Shown here: positions 38,001 to 47,200 of the stretch, piece by piece
Layout of the letters: the number at the start of each line of letters is the position of its first letter
How positions within the stretch are numbered: the stretch's first letter is position 1
Assembly (NCBI GenBank): GCA_013399855.1
Contig: VXAY01002814.1
Coordinates: 1-64,000 of the forward strand
DNA: 64,000 nt
Direction: 5' to 3'
Source of the DNA: Oxyruncus cristatus
Taxonomy: Eukaryota > Chordata > Aves > Passeriformes > Cotingidae
Notes under the pieces: model-generated
Databases searched by the model: none
What the model was told of the DNA's origin: nothing
What the model saw: only the letters and a program-made list of their open reading frames with translations
Program-made: the position numbers and the translations under genes

Positions 38001-40225
38001 GATCCGAAGACTGCTTTTAGTGCAGAATTAGTATACTGAGCTTTAAGGGTGTCACCACAAGTACAATGCTCTGGCAATGACAGAAAACCTAAATGAGTTG
38101 ATTCTTTAGTCTTAAGCAACTGGCACAGAAGTTCAATTCCAGAAAAGGTAGCCAGGCAAAGGGCGTATATATATATATACATTGCAGCCGCAATCCTCAC
38201 CTGGTTTATTGCAAAGAATATCTGGTCATAGACATCTGTTTGTGTGTATACAGCATAGGTATCATCCATTCTGTCCATGTATCCTTTCAAGAAGAGGTGT
38301 TTGAATGCTATAGTGTTCTCCTCTTTAAAGGCAACCACCATTTGATTGCTCAATCCAAAAACCACCAGCTGAAAAAGACGTTTATATTTCCTGTTCAAAG
38401 ACAAAATTGCTTCTGGATTAATGTATGAATCCTGTGCTACAAACAGCCACTCTTTTGTCATGCTGGTAGACATGGCAGTTACATGCAGGTTGCTCCATTT
38501 CACAGCTGGTCAAAAGAAAGTTTGACTGTAAGGAAACAGTGGGTTACAAGAATGCTCCTTTAATATGTTTACCAGCATGTGGGCCAAGGACTCTCATTTT
38601 TACAAATAAAAGGATGCCATCTCAAATTCAATCTCCCTATATACTGTTACACTTGTTTTGTTAGTTCAGCCTGGTGTCAATTGAATTGCCTTGGGGAATA
38701 TTGTTGTTCCTCAGCCAAAAAGGCAGGAGGAGACTTAACAAGACACCACTTTGAAGTCCCCACTTCAGTGCACAAAAGGCAAATTGAGGAAAATTCAGAA
38801 AAACAAACCTCTCTCCCTCAAGTTTCAGCAAAAAGTGCTTTGAGAATAACTGATCAGAACTGTACTTGTAACAGGATAACCTCTGAAGCTGGTAAAAAAA
38901 AATGTAATACAACTGCTCCTTAAAGTTAGCAAAAACCCCTGCTAGCTATTATCCAGGCTGGAAAAGGTTTCTAGAAGTATGTGATGTATTGTTTCTGGGA
39001 GCTCACAATTCTCTCAACTGTTGTTTCAAATCTGGTGTCAGGTGTATTGTGAAGAAACTCATCAGAGATAAGTCTGAATCAGTACTCTACAGATTGGTTT
39101 TATGGCCATGATGCAAACTGGATATGTTGGTTTTGATAAGGGTAATTCGGTTACAGAGATACTGAAATGTTCTGTAAGCAAGCTGGGCACACAGGAATAC
39201 ACCAGCAAATCAACAGTGCTAAGATGGAATTACCTACAAGCAGATTTTCTCTGAAAAGACTGGAACTAGTTTCTTTCTTATTTGAGTTCTTCCAGCACCA
39301 AATTTTAATTTTAGTTGCAAAATGGGTGATATGACAATCAGAGAATGATGACACATTTAAAACTGAAGCAATAAGGGACACAAACATGCTGCCACATGTA
39401 CAGCAGAAGAACTCTAATTTTTGCAATTTGTCCCATAATTCATGCAACCATGGAAAATATTCTTCTCCGTATGTGTATTGTCATAGGACTGACACCCCCA
39501 TAAAGGCAAATCACATATGGGCAACTCCGCAGGATCATCACCTGAGGCTTTATGAAGGTTTTATGAAAGACTTTCTTCCTCCTTAACCACAGGACTTTGA
39601 GACAAACAATTGTTTTTTGGGCAGTAGATAAATGTGTTATATGAAATCTGTGGTGCAAGGCTGGGTGAGAGAAAGAGCGGTGAAAAATTTCTGATGTTTT
39701 TTCAATGCAAGAGTTTGGCAGGGGGGAAATGGGAATGAAAAAAAAAAAGTAAAATGTCAAGTTGAGCCCTTAAACATGGTTCGTTTCACCTCCACTCTTG
39801 GGAAAGATATTTTTTTCAGTCAGTATTTTTAGGAGAAAATGATGGCACCTAAGATCTAAGCTACATATATGCAAAGAAGATAGTTTTGTAGTCTGTTCTT
39901 TCCCTTTCTCTGCACTACACCATGAACAGCATGTCACCTGCACTCATTTGACTTTGCATAGGCTAAGAAGAGTCCCTGCTTCCATAAGTACTCACCTGAG
40001 CTGTAACCATTACTATTTTGAGTAACTGAATCCCAAGTTTCCAAGGCTTTCTGCCCCGGGCCCAGAATTTCTCACACGGGTTCATGAAGAAAAATTTTAA
40101 CTTCCTTCTTAGCTGATCTTCCAAAAGCCCCTCCTGTGATATTGATGGGTGCTGTCTGTAGCTGCAAAGGTTTTCATCATCATGAGAACTGCAGCTGCTC
40201 ACGGCCACTTCAGGATTTTCCATTT
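29062..40225 (-). CDS. MCOLN3: Mucolipin-3 (TRPML3) cation channel
   Basis: Endosomal/lysosomal cation channel inhibited by low luminal pH in the family; mouse gain-of-function alleles (varitint-waddler) damage hair cells and pigment. Exons: 40225-39996 (ATG 40223), 38368-38201, 37695-37542, 37059-36975, 36896-36800, 36188-36089, 34152-34040, 33962-33813, 31838-31737, 31625-31503, 30976-30770, 30404-30275 and, less surely, 29081-29062. The first twelve give 552 residues plus one base (human 553); the last would make 558. Seen: EGLLEDQ dileucine-like motif (31-37), basic ARGRKPW patch, luminal loop MDRMDD, S1-S6, NGDD filter (456-459), CCC (550-552 region) and Ala419, the varitint-waddler position, as wild type. 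The start is supported by an in-frame match to human MADPEVVVSSCSSH and by an acceptor two bases before the ATG, so exon 1 is noncoding. Confidence 0.96.
30275..30404 (-). CDS. MCOLN3: MCOLN3 exon 13, cytosolic C-terminus with CCC
   Basis: 43 codons plus one base: [19 protein letters not shown], then [20 protein letters not shown] and CCCN, followed by donor gtatgt. It closely matches the human [12 protein letters not shown] and KDLPNSGKYRLE sequence. Confidence 0.93.
30770..30976 (-). CDS. MCOLN3: MCOLN3 exon 12, pore, NGDD filter and S6
   Basis: 69 codons, [20 protein letters not shown], then [20 protein letters not shown] and the S6 helix to YETVK. The filter is intact. Confidence 0.97.
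31503..31625 (-). CDS. MCOLN3: MCOLN3 exon 11, S5
   Basis: 41 codons: [20 protein letters not shown], then [12 protein letters not shown] to GPYHVK. The Ala at residue 419 follows the CCC in RFCCCAA. The GPYHVK ending differs from human TRPML3 (GPYHDK) and matches what I recall of TRPML1. Confidence 0.96.
31737..31838 (-). CDS. MCOLN3: MCOLN3 exon 10, S4
   Basis: 34 codons: [20 protein letters not shown], then [14 protein letters not shown], nearly identical to human TRPML3. Donor gtaagg, acceptor ttttag. Confidence 0.96.
33813..33962 (-). CDS. MCOLN3: MCOLN3 exon 9, S2-S3 linker and S3
   Basis: 50 codons: [20 protein letters not shown], then [20 protein letters not shown] to LKMEIQAK. It has the same length as MCOLN2 exon 9. 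Confidence 0.96.
34040..34152 (-). CDS. MCOLN3: MCOLN3 exon 8, S2
   Basis: (I)[18 protein letters not shown] and on through [19 protein letters not shown], with donor gtgggt. Matches human [16 protein letters not shown]. Confidence 0.95.
35112..35217. promoter_or_regulatory. Isolated CpG cluster in an MCOLN3 intron
   Basis: Nineteen CpGs in about 106 bases, surrounded by AT-rich intron between MCOLN3 exons 7 and 8. There is no recognisable protein or repeat. It could be an intragenic promoter, an insulator or a small inserted fragment; the function is unknown. Confidence 0.45.
36089..36188 (-). CDS. MCOLN3: MCOLN3 exon 7, distal luminal domain
   Basis: [20 protein letters not shown], then [13 protein letters not shown] plus one base, with donor gtaagt. 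Same length (100) as MCOLN2 exon 7. Confidence 0.95.
36800..36896 (-). CDS. MCOLN3: MCOLN3 exon 6, luminal domain
   Basis: [20 protein letters not shown], then [12 protein letters not shown], with donor gtatgt. Same length (97) as MCOLN2 exon 6. Confidence 0.95.
36975..37059 (-). CDS. MCOLN3: MCOLN3 exon 5, luminal domain
   Basis: (D)[19 protein letters not shown], then LNFTLDFH(R). It contains the sequons NTA-like (not a sequon) and NFT (a true sequon). Corresponds to human CFFVEPDEPFHIG to LDFHR. Confidence 0.92.
37542..37695 (-). CDS. MCOLN3: MCOLN3 exon 4, luminal domain
   Basis: 51 codons plus one base: [20 protein letters not shown], then [14 protein letters not shown] and [15 protein letters not shown]. 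Sequons NIS and NDT. Donor gtgatg. Confidence 0.94.
38166..38180. repeat. (TA)n microsatellite
   Basis: About seven TA repeats in MCOLN3 intron 3, close to the exon 3 donor. Likely length-polymorphic. Confidence 0.7.
38201..38368 (-). CDS. MCOLN3: MCOLN3 exon 3, end of S1 and luminal pore loop
   Basis: 56 codons: [40 protein letters not shown] and on to FFAINQ. The MDRMDD loop carries the aspartates linked to pH and cation sensing in TRPML3. Confidence 0.97.
39996..40225 (-). CDS. MCOLN3: MCOLN3 exon 2, start codon and N-terminus
   Basis: Acceptor tttcag, two noncoding bases, then the ATG at 40223. Encodes [20 protein letters not shown], then [18 protein letters not shown] and ARGRKPWKL to MVTAQ. 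Donor gtgagt. Start matches human MADPEVVVSSCSSH. Confidence 0.96.
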
Positions 40226-41540
40226 CTGAAATGAAAAGCAGTCCATGTCAGCTGAAAAACATGCGAGGATGGATATAGTAGTACCAGATCAGTCTGCACT
40301 AACAACCTGGACTCCAAAGAGGTTTATCTTCTGTGAAAGGCACTTGCACATTACACTGAATTTCAGACTTTTCTCATATTATTGCACATGTTCTGCAGAA
40401 CCCACAGAAAAGTTTGGACAAGTTCTTAAATTTGCAGGTAAGCTGTCAGGACACTTATTTAATAGTGGGATTTCTGTTTATTTGGAATTACAGGGTCACT
40501 TGCTGAAAAGTTCTTCCTCTCTCACTTGACAAAACAGCATATATGCAAGATATTATGACTCATTTCCTTCTGCATCCAGAAGAACACCAAAAGCCTCTCA
40601 CAAGCATTCACTCTTCTGGAAAACTGCTGTAGTATTTTCCCCCACATCTACAAGTCTATGTCCAATCCTTGAAAGAAATGGTATTTTCAAGACAGAGCAC
40701 TTTTCTTAGATGTTAGTATTGGCATTGTTCACTCTTGGAAATGGAGATGCAGAATGACAAATTACAATTCAGATAAACTACCAGAGAGCATTGACTTGTT
40801 ATTTAGCAAGATTATGTCTATTTCTTCATCCTTAAAAGATCCAATCCAAACCAACAGCGATCATAAACCAAAGACCGAGAGATAATTGTATTCAAGAATC
40901 GCGATTAACCAAAGAGGCTCCCATTTTATTAGAGTATGAGGGGAAAAGATTGGATGAGAACTGTATAAACAGGGTTTGAGACATTACTCTCTATACTATT
41001 CAGCATGTTTACATTTTAATCTGTTGCTAAATTCACTGAGTCCCAAATATTTTTTAAATGCTTTATAAAATACCTAAGAGATAGCCAGGAATATTTATTT
41101 CAAATAAAAGATTGTTGACATTAAAACCAGAGGAGACAGCCTAGGCTGGGAATAAATTCAAAGATGTGCCTTATTAGACAAATTGTTTTTTATTTGCATA
41201 AGAAAAGTATTTTTTACAACTCAAAAAATCCTCACTGATTTTTGAAAATGCCTGTCACATCCAGTCTCCTCCAGCAGCCCCTGAACACACCACAACCAAT
41301 CTGATTCAAGACCTTTTGTTTTCCCAGCTGTCAGAGAAGGCTAGAAAAGGTTTCAATCAGCAGTTTAACACTAAGAATAGACTCATACAGAGGCTTAAAA
41401 AAGTTCAGCTACTGTTTTAGAAGGTCTTCATTGGCCTGCGGGATACAATACAGTATGCTATATTGTATTCCATTCATCTTTCTCACAGCTGATCCAGCAT
41501 TCCTTACTCTGATACTGCAATAGTCCTGAGCTGGATTTCA

Positions 41541-41565
41541 AACAAACAAACAAACAAACAAACCA
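41541..41565. repeat. (AAAC)n microsatellite at the island edge
   Basis: About six AAAC units immediately before the MCOLN3 CpG island. Confidence 0.75.
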
Positions 41566-41589
41566 AGCAAACGCGAAAAAACTAAACCC

Positions 41590-42280
41590 GCTTCTGGCCC
41601 TCACAGTGGGCTGGAGGTACCGTTCCAGACAGGCACAGCTCCAAGGCCGTGTTCCCCCACAACCTGCGCCAGGGGCTCCGCAGCCGGGGCGGTCACAGCC
41701 GGGGCCGTCAGGGCACCCCGCACCGCGACTTTTCCTTCCCCTTCTCCTTCCACATCTCCTTCCCGGCCGCTGCAGGCGGCTCACAGCACATCGCTCTCAG
41801 CGCGGCAGCCGCAGCCTTGCGGGTGGTGCAGGGGACGGACGCGGAGCCGCCGCCGCCTCCCGGCATCGCCCGCATCTCCACCGCGGGACAGGTCGGAGCG
41901 CGGCTGCCCCTGCCCCTCCCGGGCTTGGCGCCCATGGTCCGTGGCACCCCAAACCCAAAAGCTGGGGTCTGATAGCGCACCACCCTGTTCAAGGCTCCAG
42001 CCGTACCTGCCACCCGGGCTCCGGGGGTGCTGCCGCCGCGGTGGGGCCGAGTGAGCGCTGTGTCCGCAGCCCGGTACCTGCAGCCAACCCCGCTCCCCGA
42101 CCCTCCTGGCCGGCGCGGCTCCCCTTGGATGGGCGGGGGGGCCGCGGCCTCCGCCAGCCCGCCCCGGCCTCTGTGCGAGGCTGGGCTGTGCTGTGCACAC
42201 CGGCACACGCGGCTTCTGTCACCTTCGGCTGCTCATCTCCCTCCTGCCGCACGTGACGGGCGGTTCTCCGCGCTATAACA
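41590..42280 (-). promoter_or_regulatory. MCOLN3: MCOLN3 CpG island, promoter and noncoding exon 1
   Basis: CpG-dense block upstream of the first MCOLN3 coding exon, whose acceptor requires an upstream exon. Good minus-strand donors are present (GGCAG|gtacgg at 42007/42006 and CTGCAG|gtaccg near 42078). A CACGTGAC E-box sits at 42250-42257. Long frames in all directions reflect GC content; none looks like a protein family. Confidence 0.75.
42250..42257 (+). promoter_or_regulatory. CLEAR-like E-box CACGTGAC
   Basis: The surrounding decamer matches the TFEB CLEAR consensus GTCACGTGAC at 8 of 10 positions, and lies at the upstream edge of the MCOLN3 island. Confidence 0.45.
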
Positions 42281-42289
42281 CACACTTTC

Positions 42290-43020
42290 TCTATAGGATG
42301 GTAGTGCCGGCTCCAGATTTGTTGACCTAGACTCCTGCACCAGGGGAAATAAAGTTAATGTTTATGTTATAAATAGCTGTGTGCCACCCATCATAAAAAA
42401 ACAAAACGAAACAAACTAATAAAAACCATTTCAGGTCACAGAACTGCAGTTACGAAGGGCAACTAGTGATACAGTGAACTGAGTGGAATGGCTGACATGT
42501 TTAAATCACTCCACTTATACACAATTAAGCTATTAAAGTTATTAACTAGACTTCAAAGAAAACGGTCTCCTGCCCTGAGTCTGGGCCAGTCCCACTGCAC
42601 TGCAGAAATAATCCCTTTGGCATAGTTGCCTGACAAGAGGATAACCACGTCCAATCTTCAGCTGCCTAATTCGTGCTGCTAGTACCCCTGTGAGCACCGG
42701 TACTAAAAGAGGAGGTAAAATAAGGCCAATTCTCCCAAAACAGGGACAATAGAGGTGTTTTAACGGAGGGAATTTTCTGGCTGTACAGACTGAAAGAGAA
42801 CCCTGGCAGGGAACCCTGCCAACCATGAGAAGGGTGGATGGACCTCAGAGTGGCATCAAAAACCAGCACTGGGTGCTGCACACAGAGAGGAAGATACTCG
42901 GGGGCACCCGTGTTTACATTGCTGCAAAGCAAACCAAGTTATTCCTATGTATTAAAAATAGAAAAGATGCAAAATACAAATCTTCATATTAACAAATCGC
43001 ATCTAATCACATAACCCTAC
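42290..43020. other. Spacer between MCOLN3 and DNAI3 islands, no gene assigned
   Basis: AT-rich at both ends with a middle block (42540-42935) that reads open for 94 and 88 codons in two minus-strand frames. I do not recognise either product. Confidence 0.5.
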
Positions 43021-43098
43021 ATCCCAGCTGGAGACGGCCCCAGCATTGCCCGGAGATAATGCCGAGAAGAAATCGGGGCGGGAGTCCGTGGGCTGTTG

Positions 43099-43118
43099 CC
43101 TACAGCCCCCATCATGCT
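43099..43118 (+). promoter_or_regulatory. Weak ZNF143-like site
   Basis: Matches ACTACAATTCCCAGCATGCC at 14 of 20 positions, including CTACA, CCCA and CATGC. Confidence 0.35.
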
Positions 43119-43159
43119 TCGCGCCCTAGAGCCGTACCACCGGCGTGGTCCCCGCGCAC

Positions 43160-43179
43160 GGCATGCTGGGACGGGTAGT
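43160..43179 (-). promoter_or_regulatory. ZNF143/SBS-like site
   Basis: On the minus strand this reads ACTACCCGTCCCAGCATGCC, 17 of 20 to the ZNF143 (STAF) binding consensus; only the ACA/ATT middle differs. Confidence 0.6.
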
Positions 43180-43274
43180 TCTTGTCCGCCGCGTCCCTGC
43201 GGCACCGCCTGCGGGGGCGGGCTGGGAGAGCAGGGCGCTGATTGCCTGCCCGAGCCGTCAATCATGGCCGGCCC

Positions 43275-43288
43275 GTCGCCATGACAAC
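43275..43288 (+). promoter_or_regulatory. DNAI3: RFX X-box, 12/14 match
   Basis: GTCGCCATGACAAC against GTTGCCATGGCAAC. Both half-sites are well kept. RFX2/RFX3 binding at X-boxes drives many motile-cilium genes, so it fits DNAI3. It lies about 40 bases before the candidate exon 1 donor. Confidence 0.7.
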
Positions 43289-43299
43289 CGCCCGCCGCC

Positions 43300-43327
43300 A
43301 GGGACGCGCCGAGCCGGGGCCGGGCAG
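43300..43327 (+). other. DNAI3: Candidate DNAI3 noncoding exon 1 (3' end at 43327)
   Basis: The end is defined by the donor CAG|gtaggg; the start is unknown. An ATG at 43281 is open to this donor, but its phase does not fit the acceptor at 48761 for the DNAI3 frame, so this exon is taken as 5' UTR. Confidence 0.4.
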
Positions 43328-43904
43328 GTAGGGAAGGGAGGGGGCGAAGGGAACTGCGCCTTCCCCTGCGCCCGGGATGGGGCGGGCAGGGCCCCGGGGG
43401 GGCTGTGCCAGGGGCTGGGCGGTGCTGACGACCAGACCCGGACTGCAAACACTCCCCCAGCCCCTCCGTGCTGCTGCAAACCCCCTGAAAATCAGCCCCC
43501 CGTCCCTTTCTCCCTCACGGTCTTGTTCAAGCGACCCAGCTCTCACATTTTGAAGACAAGATTATTACTTTTCTTATCGTTTCTTTAAAAAATTATTAAT
43601 AAAGTCTTACCTAGTGCAAATCTTTACAATATAACGTTTCTGGTTCGTGACAAGTCACGACAAGGCAACATATACTACCGTTTGTTATGTTTGATCATGT
43701 TATGGCAATAACATCATACTTGGTAACTTTTGAAGTACCAACCAAATTGTTACAAAATTTTAATAACCTAGACCAGCTGTACTGGCTCATACCAGCAGTT
43801 CTGTCTGGGCAAGATTACAGCAAAGCCACACTTCCATCCTCTCTTGTTGGATTTATGGTTTCATTTCTATAGCTAGACCTATTATCATTGTTTTTAGTGG
43901 CCCT

Positions 43905-44205
43905 CAGTTTTTCATCTGTCAGTTTGCCCTGTTACTTTTTGATATTGTGGGCTTCTAGCAGCTGTCCCGTCCACAGGCAGTATATTCCATAATTCAACCA
44001 CCTATTGGGCAATGAAATTCTTCTGCAGTTCTTTTGTTTGTCTCCAGTCTGTCCCTCGGTAAGCTCATGTGATGCCAGCTAGATCTTGTTTTGGGAAAGA
44101 CCGGGAATAAGCATCTCCCGGTCACTTTCTCCATGTCTCTTTTGATTTCACCGACTTCTATCATATCCTCTTCAGGCTAAAAAGAATCCTGGTTTATTCC
44201 TAGTA
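43905..44205 (-). mobile_element. Old, diverged CR1/L3-like LINE fragment
   Basis: The plus strand shows blocks in the order expected of an inverted CR1 3' region: a 'ttccataattcaaccacc' block, 'gaaattcttctgcagttc', 'ctccagtctgtcc', and 'cctcttcaggctaaaaagaa'. Divergence is high and no terminal repeat is visible, so the family is uncertain. Confidence 0.4.
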
Positions 44206-44209
44206 CAAA

Positions 44210-47200
44210 ACATGTTCTATGTCTTCAATGATCCATGTTATACCTTTTCCAACTCTATTCTATTCCCCTCTGAGTGGAAGAAAGGAAAGAAGTGGAATGC
44301 AGTATTAGTCAATGTTCTCACGAAGTTTTCCATTTTGTTCTCTATGCCTTTCTCATTAATTCTTAACCTAATTTTACATGTATTGTACTTACTATCCCAG
44401 ATACTCTACACCTACTGGTTTCTATCAAATAACAAAATCAACACCTTGTTCAAATAAGTCTAATTTAATGAAGTTTTATGTGTGAAATCAGGTGCATTTA
44501 AATAGAACTATTTATATGCTGAAATGATTTAGCAGTTGCCAAAACTTCAGCTTTACTCCCTACAACTTATACAATGAAGTGGTGTTCAAATATGCACAAG
44601 CATTATTAAAATGCAAACTTTAGGTGTTTCTATTATTTGCTTTTTGTGTAGAGCAAAGTAGAATAAATTTAATTAAAGGGAATACTGTATCTAAATTTCC
44701 GGAGAGACAAAGTAATTCTCAAGATGGTATTTTTAACATCTTAATGTTCCTAAATGTTTACTGACAGAAATGTGATTTTTAGCTTGGCAGAGACAAAAAA
44801 ATAAAAAAACCCAAGCAGCACATGTTTTTGATAATGTCCTTGTCGTGCTTTTGTAAAGTGGACATGCATTTAACTCTTCTGTCATTCCAAATTATAGCAA
44901 ATTACAGCTCTAAATTAGTAATGCACACAAACTTGACCTTAAATCATCCAGTTAGGCAACTAATGAATCATTCTGTGTCCTCAAATCAGACAGCATCTTT
45001 TGTAGTACTAATAGCTAATTAACTTTGCCCTGTTGTAGTACCTAGCAACTTCATGGATTTGTTTTACAACTGTAAATGTTTCAGTACATTAAATGATTAG
45101 GAGAACACTCTAATCTTATTTTTTCTCTTAAGCCTAATGTTCAAAATATTACAGCCAACCGTAAATAAATTGATCTATAAAATGTCAAACAAAGTTGCCA
45201 AATATTTACTCGGGTTTTACCAATTAAATAAGCTAACACTGTGTTCCACTGAAATACTGCTGAAAAATTAGACTGAACATATTTAATGAATTCTTAATAT
45301 AGTTATTTTTTAAAAACAAAATATATGGCAATATTTATATCAATTGATTTTGCACTTTTAAAATTTTCTAATTATGTTAATTTAAATGTTGCTTCCAACC
45401 TCTTCTCAATCACAGAATCATGAATTTATATAAGCATAATAGAAATACCTAATAAATTTGCATATTTCTGAACAATTATATGTATTATAGTCCTTTCTAA
45501 ATAAGCGATATAGAAATATCCCTTAGAGGATAGGAACTAACCATAGATTAAAGAATTAATTTTTTGGTCATATTTTCAGACAGTCCACTAATACAGACCC
45601 TGATTTTTTTTCATGGCTGTGTTGATAGTATTTTGTACTCTCTGTAAAAACTTAGTGGAAAAACCAAACCCCTGAAATAAGAGGTAACTTCTGAAAATGC
45701 TAGCGTTTAACTTACGCATTAGGACTTTTGTTCCTTTATTTCTTTCCTGGAAGAGGAGGGGTGCAAAAGGTTGCTCTTCAGTACTCATTTTAAAATTCTC
45801 AGTATGTGTTGGTTTCCTGAAGGGAGCACCTGGGCATTACCATATTCCTGCGTAAAAAACAGCTTTTCTAATAAACAGCCTTACTTTGTAAATGGCTATG
45901 GGCCTGATTATGCTTCCAGAGAAGTTTCTAGAAGCTCTGCCTTTGCTTTCTCTGGAGGCCTTGCATGTTACCTAACCACTGACAATCATGTGCCCACAGG
46001 ATGACAAATGGGCAGAGGCGATATAGTATTAGGGATATTGTAAAAGGAGACAATTACTTTAGTACTTTTCTATCTGCTTTCCAGTTGGGGAGGTCCTGTG
46101 CATCCCAGAGGAAACCACGAACAGCCCCATTGATTGCTGTATTCATTTGCAACTCTTAAACAGGGGTACTTTTCATATTAATATATGCAAATACACACAC
46201 CAGTCACCGACACCAGCTTCATCACCACTGCCCTTACCTATAGTGCTGCGTGTACCTCCATACCTCATTCTTCCAGTGAAGGAGGAACTGATTCCTAGGA
46301 GACAATTTTCAAAAGTTTTAACTGTTTTTATAAGTAAAATATACTTGAAGTCAGTTGAAGGAAAAGGGATGTTTTTACTTGCAAGTTATTTTGCTAAACA
46401 TAGGCATGTGACTTATCTCAGCCTTCTCAGTGTTTCCTCCATTCATGTGACTTCGGGTTTAGGATGCTCAGAGGAACTCACTCAAAATTTCCAAACCAGC
46501 TTTGTTGCAGTGTTTAATCATGAAATGGTGAAGTATATGAGAAGGTTCTTATTGTCCTTCAACTAACTTCTAAAACAGCTGTGCTCTCCTCCTGTTCTGG
46601 AGGGCTTCTCTTACACAGAGGCATAATGGCTGGTTTCAAATTAGAGTGGTCACAGAATCCATTCATAGAATGGGTCACAATTTTTGTCTGTAAAATAGAC
46701 AAGGAATTGGGTAAGAAATAGCTTTGTGCCTTTTTTTCTTTTTAAATAAGGAAAAATTAGTCTCTTTTAACCATCTGAATTGACATGCACTCTAAGTGAG
46801 GTAGGCCTAAGTGCTTTAGAACTATAAACTAAGCATATTTTTCAGTAGAGGCTCCTTTGAAAGATTATAATCATGAAAATATATTGAATATTACACAAAA
46901 ATATATTAACACTGTTTCTAGTTCTGTGTCTGATGAAAAGACTGAGAATGAGGGCAGCAGAATCTCCTAAATTGCTCCTTACATTCATTATATATGACTT
47001 GTGGGGCTTTTAACTTTCCAAAAACATCATCCAGTGCAAGGCAAAAGTTTCAGAATTCTGAAACATTAATTTGTTTTGCATTGGTATTGTCATTGCTTTT
47101 TGGAAGAAGCAGAAGATCAAATTTCTACAGTTCTTCAAACAGCTTAATGAAGGGAGCTGCATTTGCCATAATAAAAAGAGATTAAATAATCTCTTAGATT

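Larger units (their letters stand above)
43020..43460 (+). promoter_or_regulatory. DNAI3: DNAI3 CpG island and promoter
   Basis: Second CpG island, about 750 bases from the MCOLN3 island and upstream of the DNAI3 coding exons. It contains an RFX X-box match, two ZNF143-like sites and a plus-strand donor GGGCAG|gtaggg at 43327/43328 suited to a short noncoding first exon. Confidence 0.75.

Noticed and set aside
41606..42256. 216-codon plus-strand frame in the MCOLN3 island
   Set aside because: Pro/Arg/Ala/Ser-rich GC artefact with competing frames on the other strand and no domain.
43281..43327. ATG with open frame up to the candidate DNAI3 exon 1 donor
   Set aside because: Joined to the acceptor at 48761 it gives the wrong frame for DNAI3.
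46147..46566. 139-codon plus-strand frame in DNAI3 intron 1
   Set aside because: No domain, no splice partner in phase and unremarkable composition.
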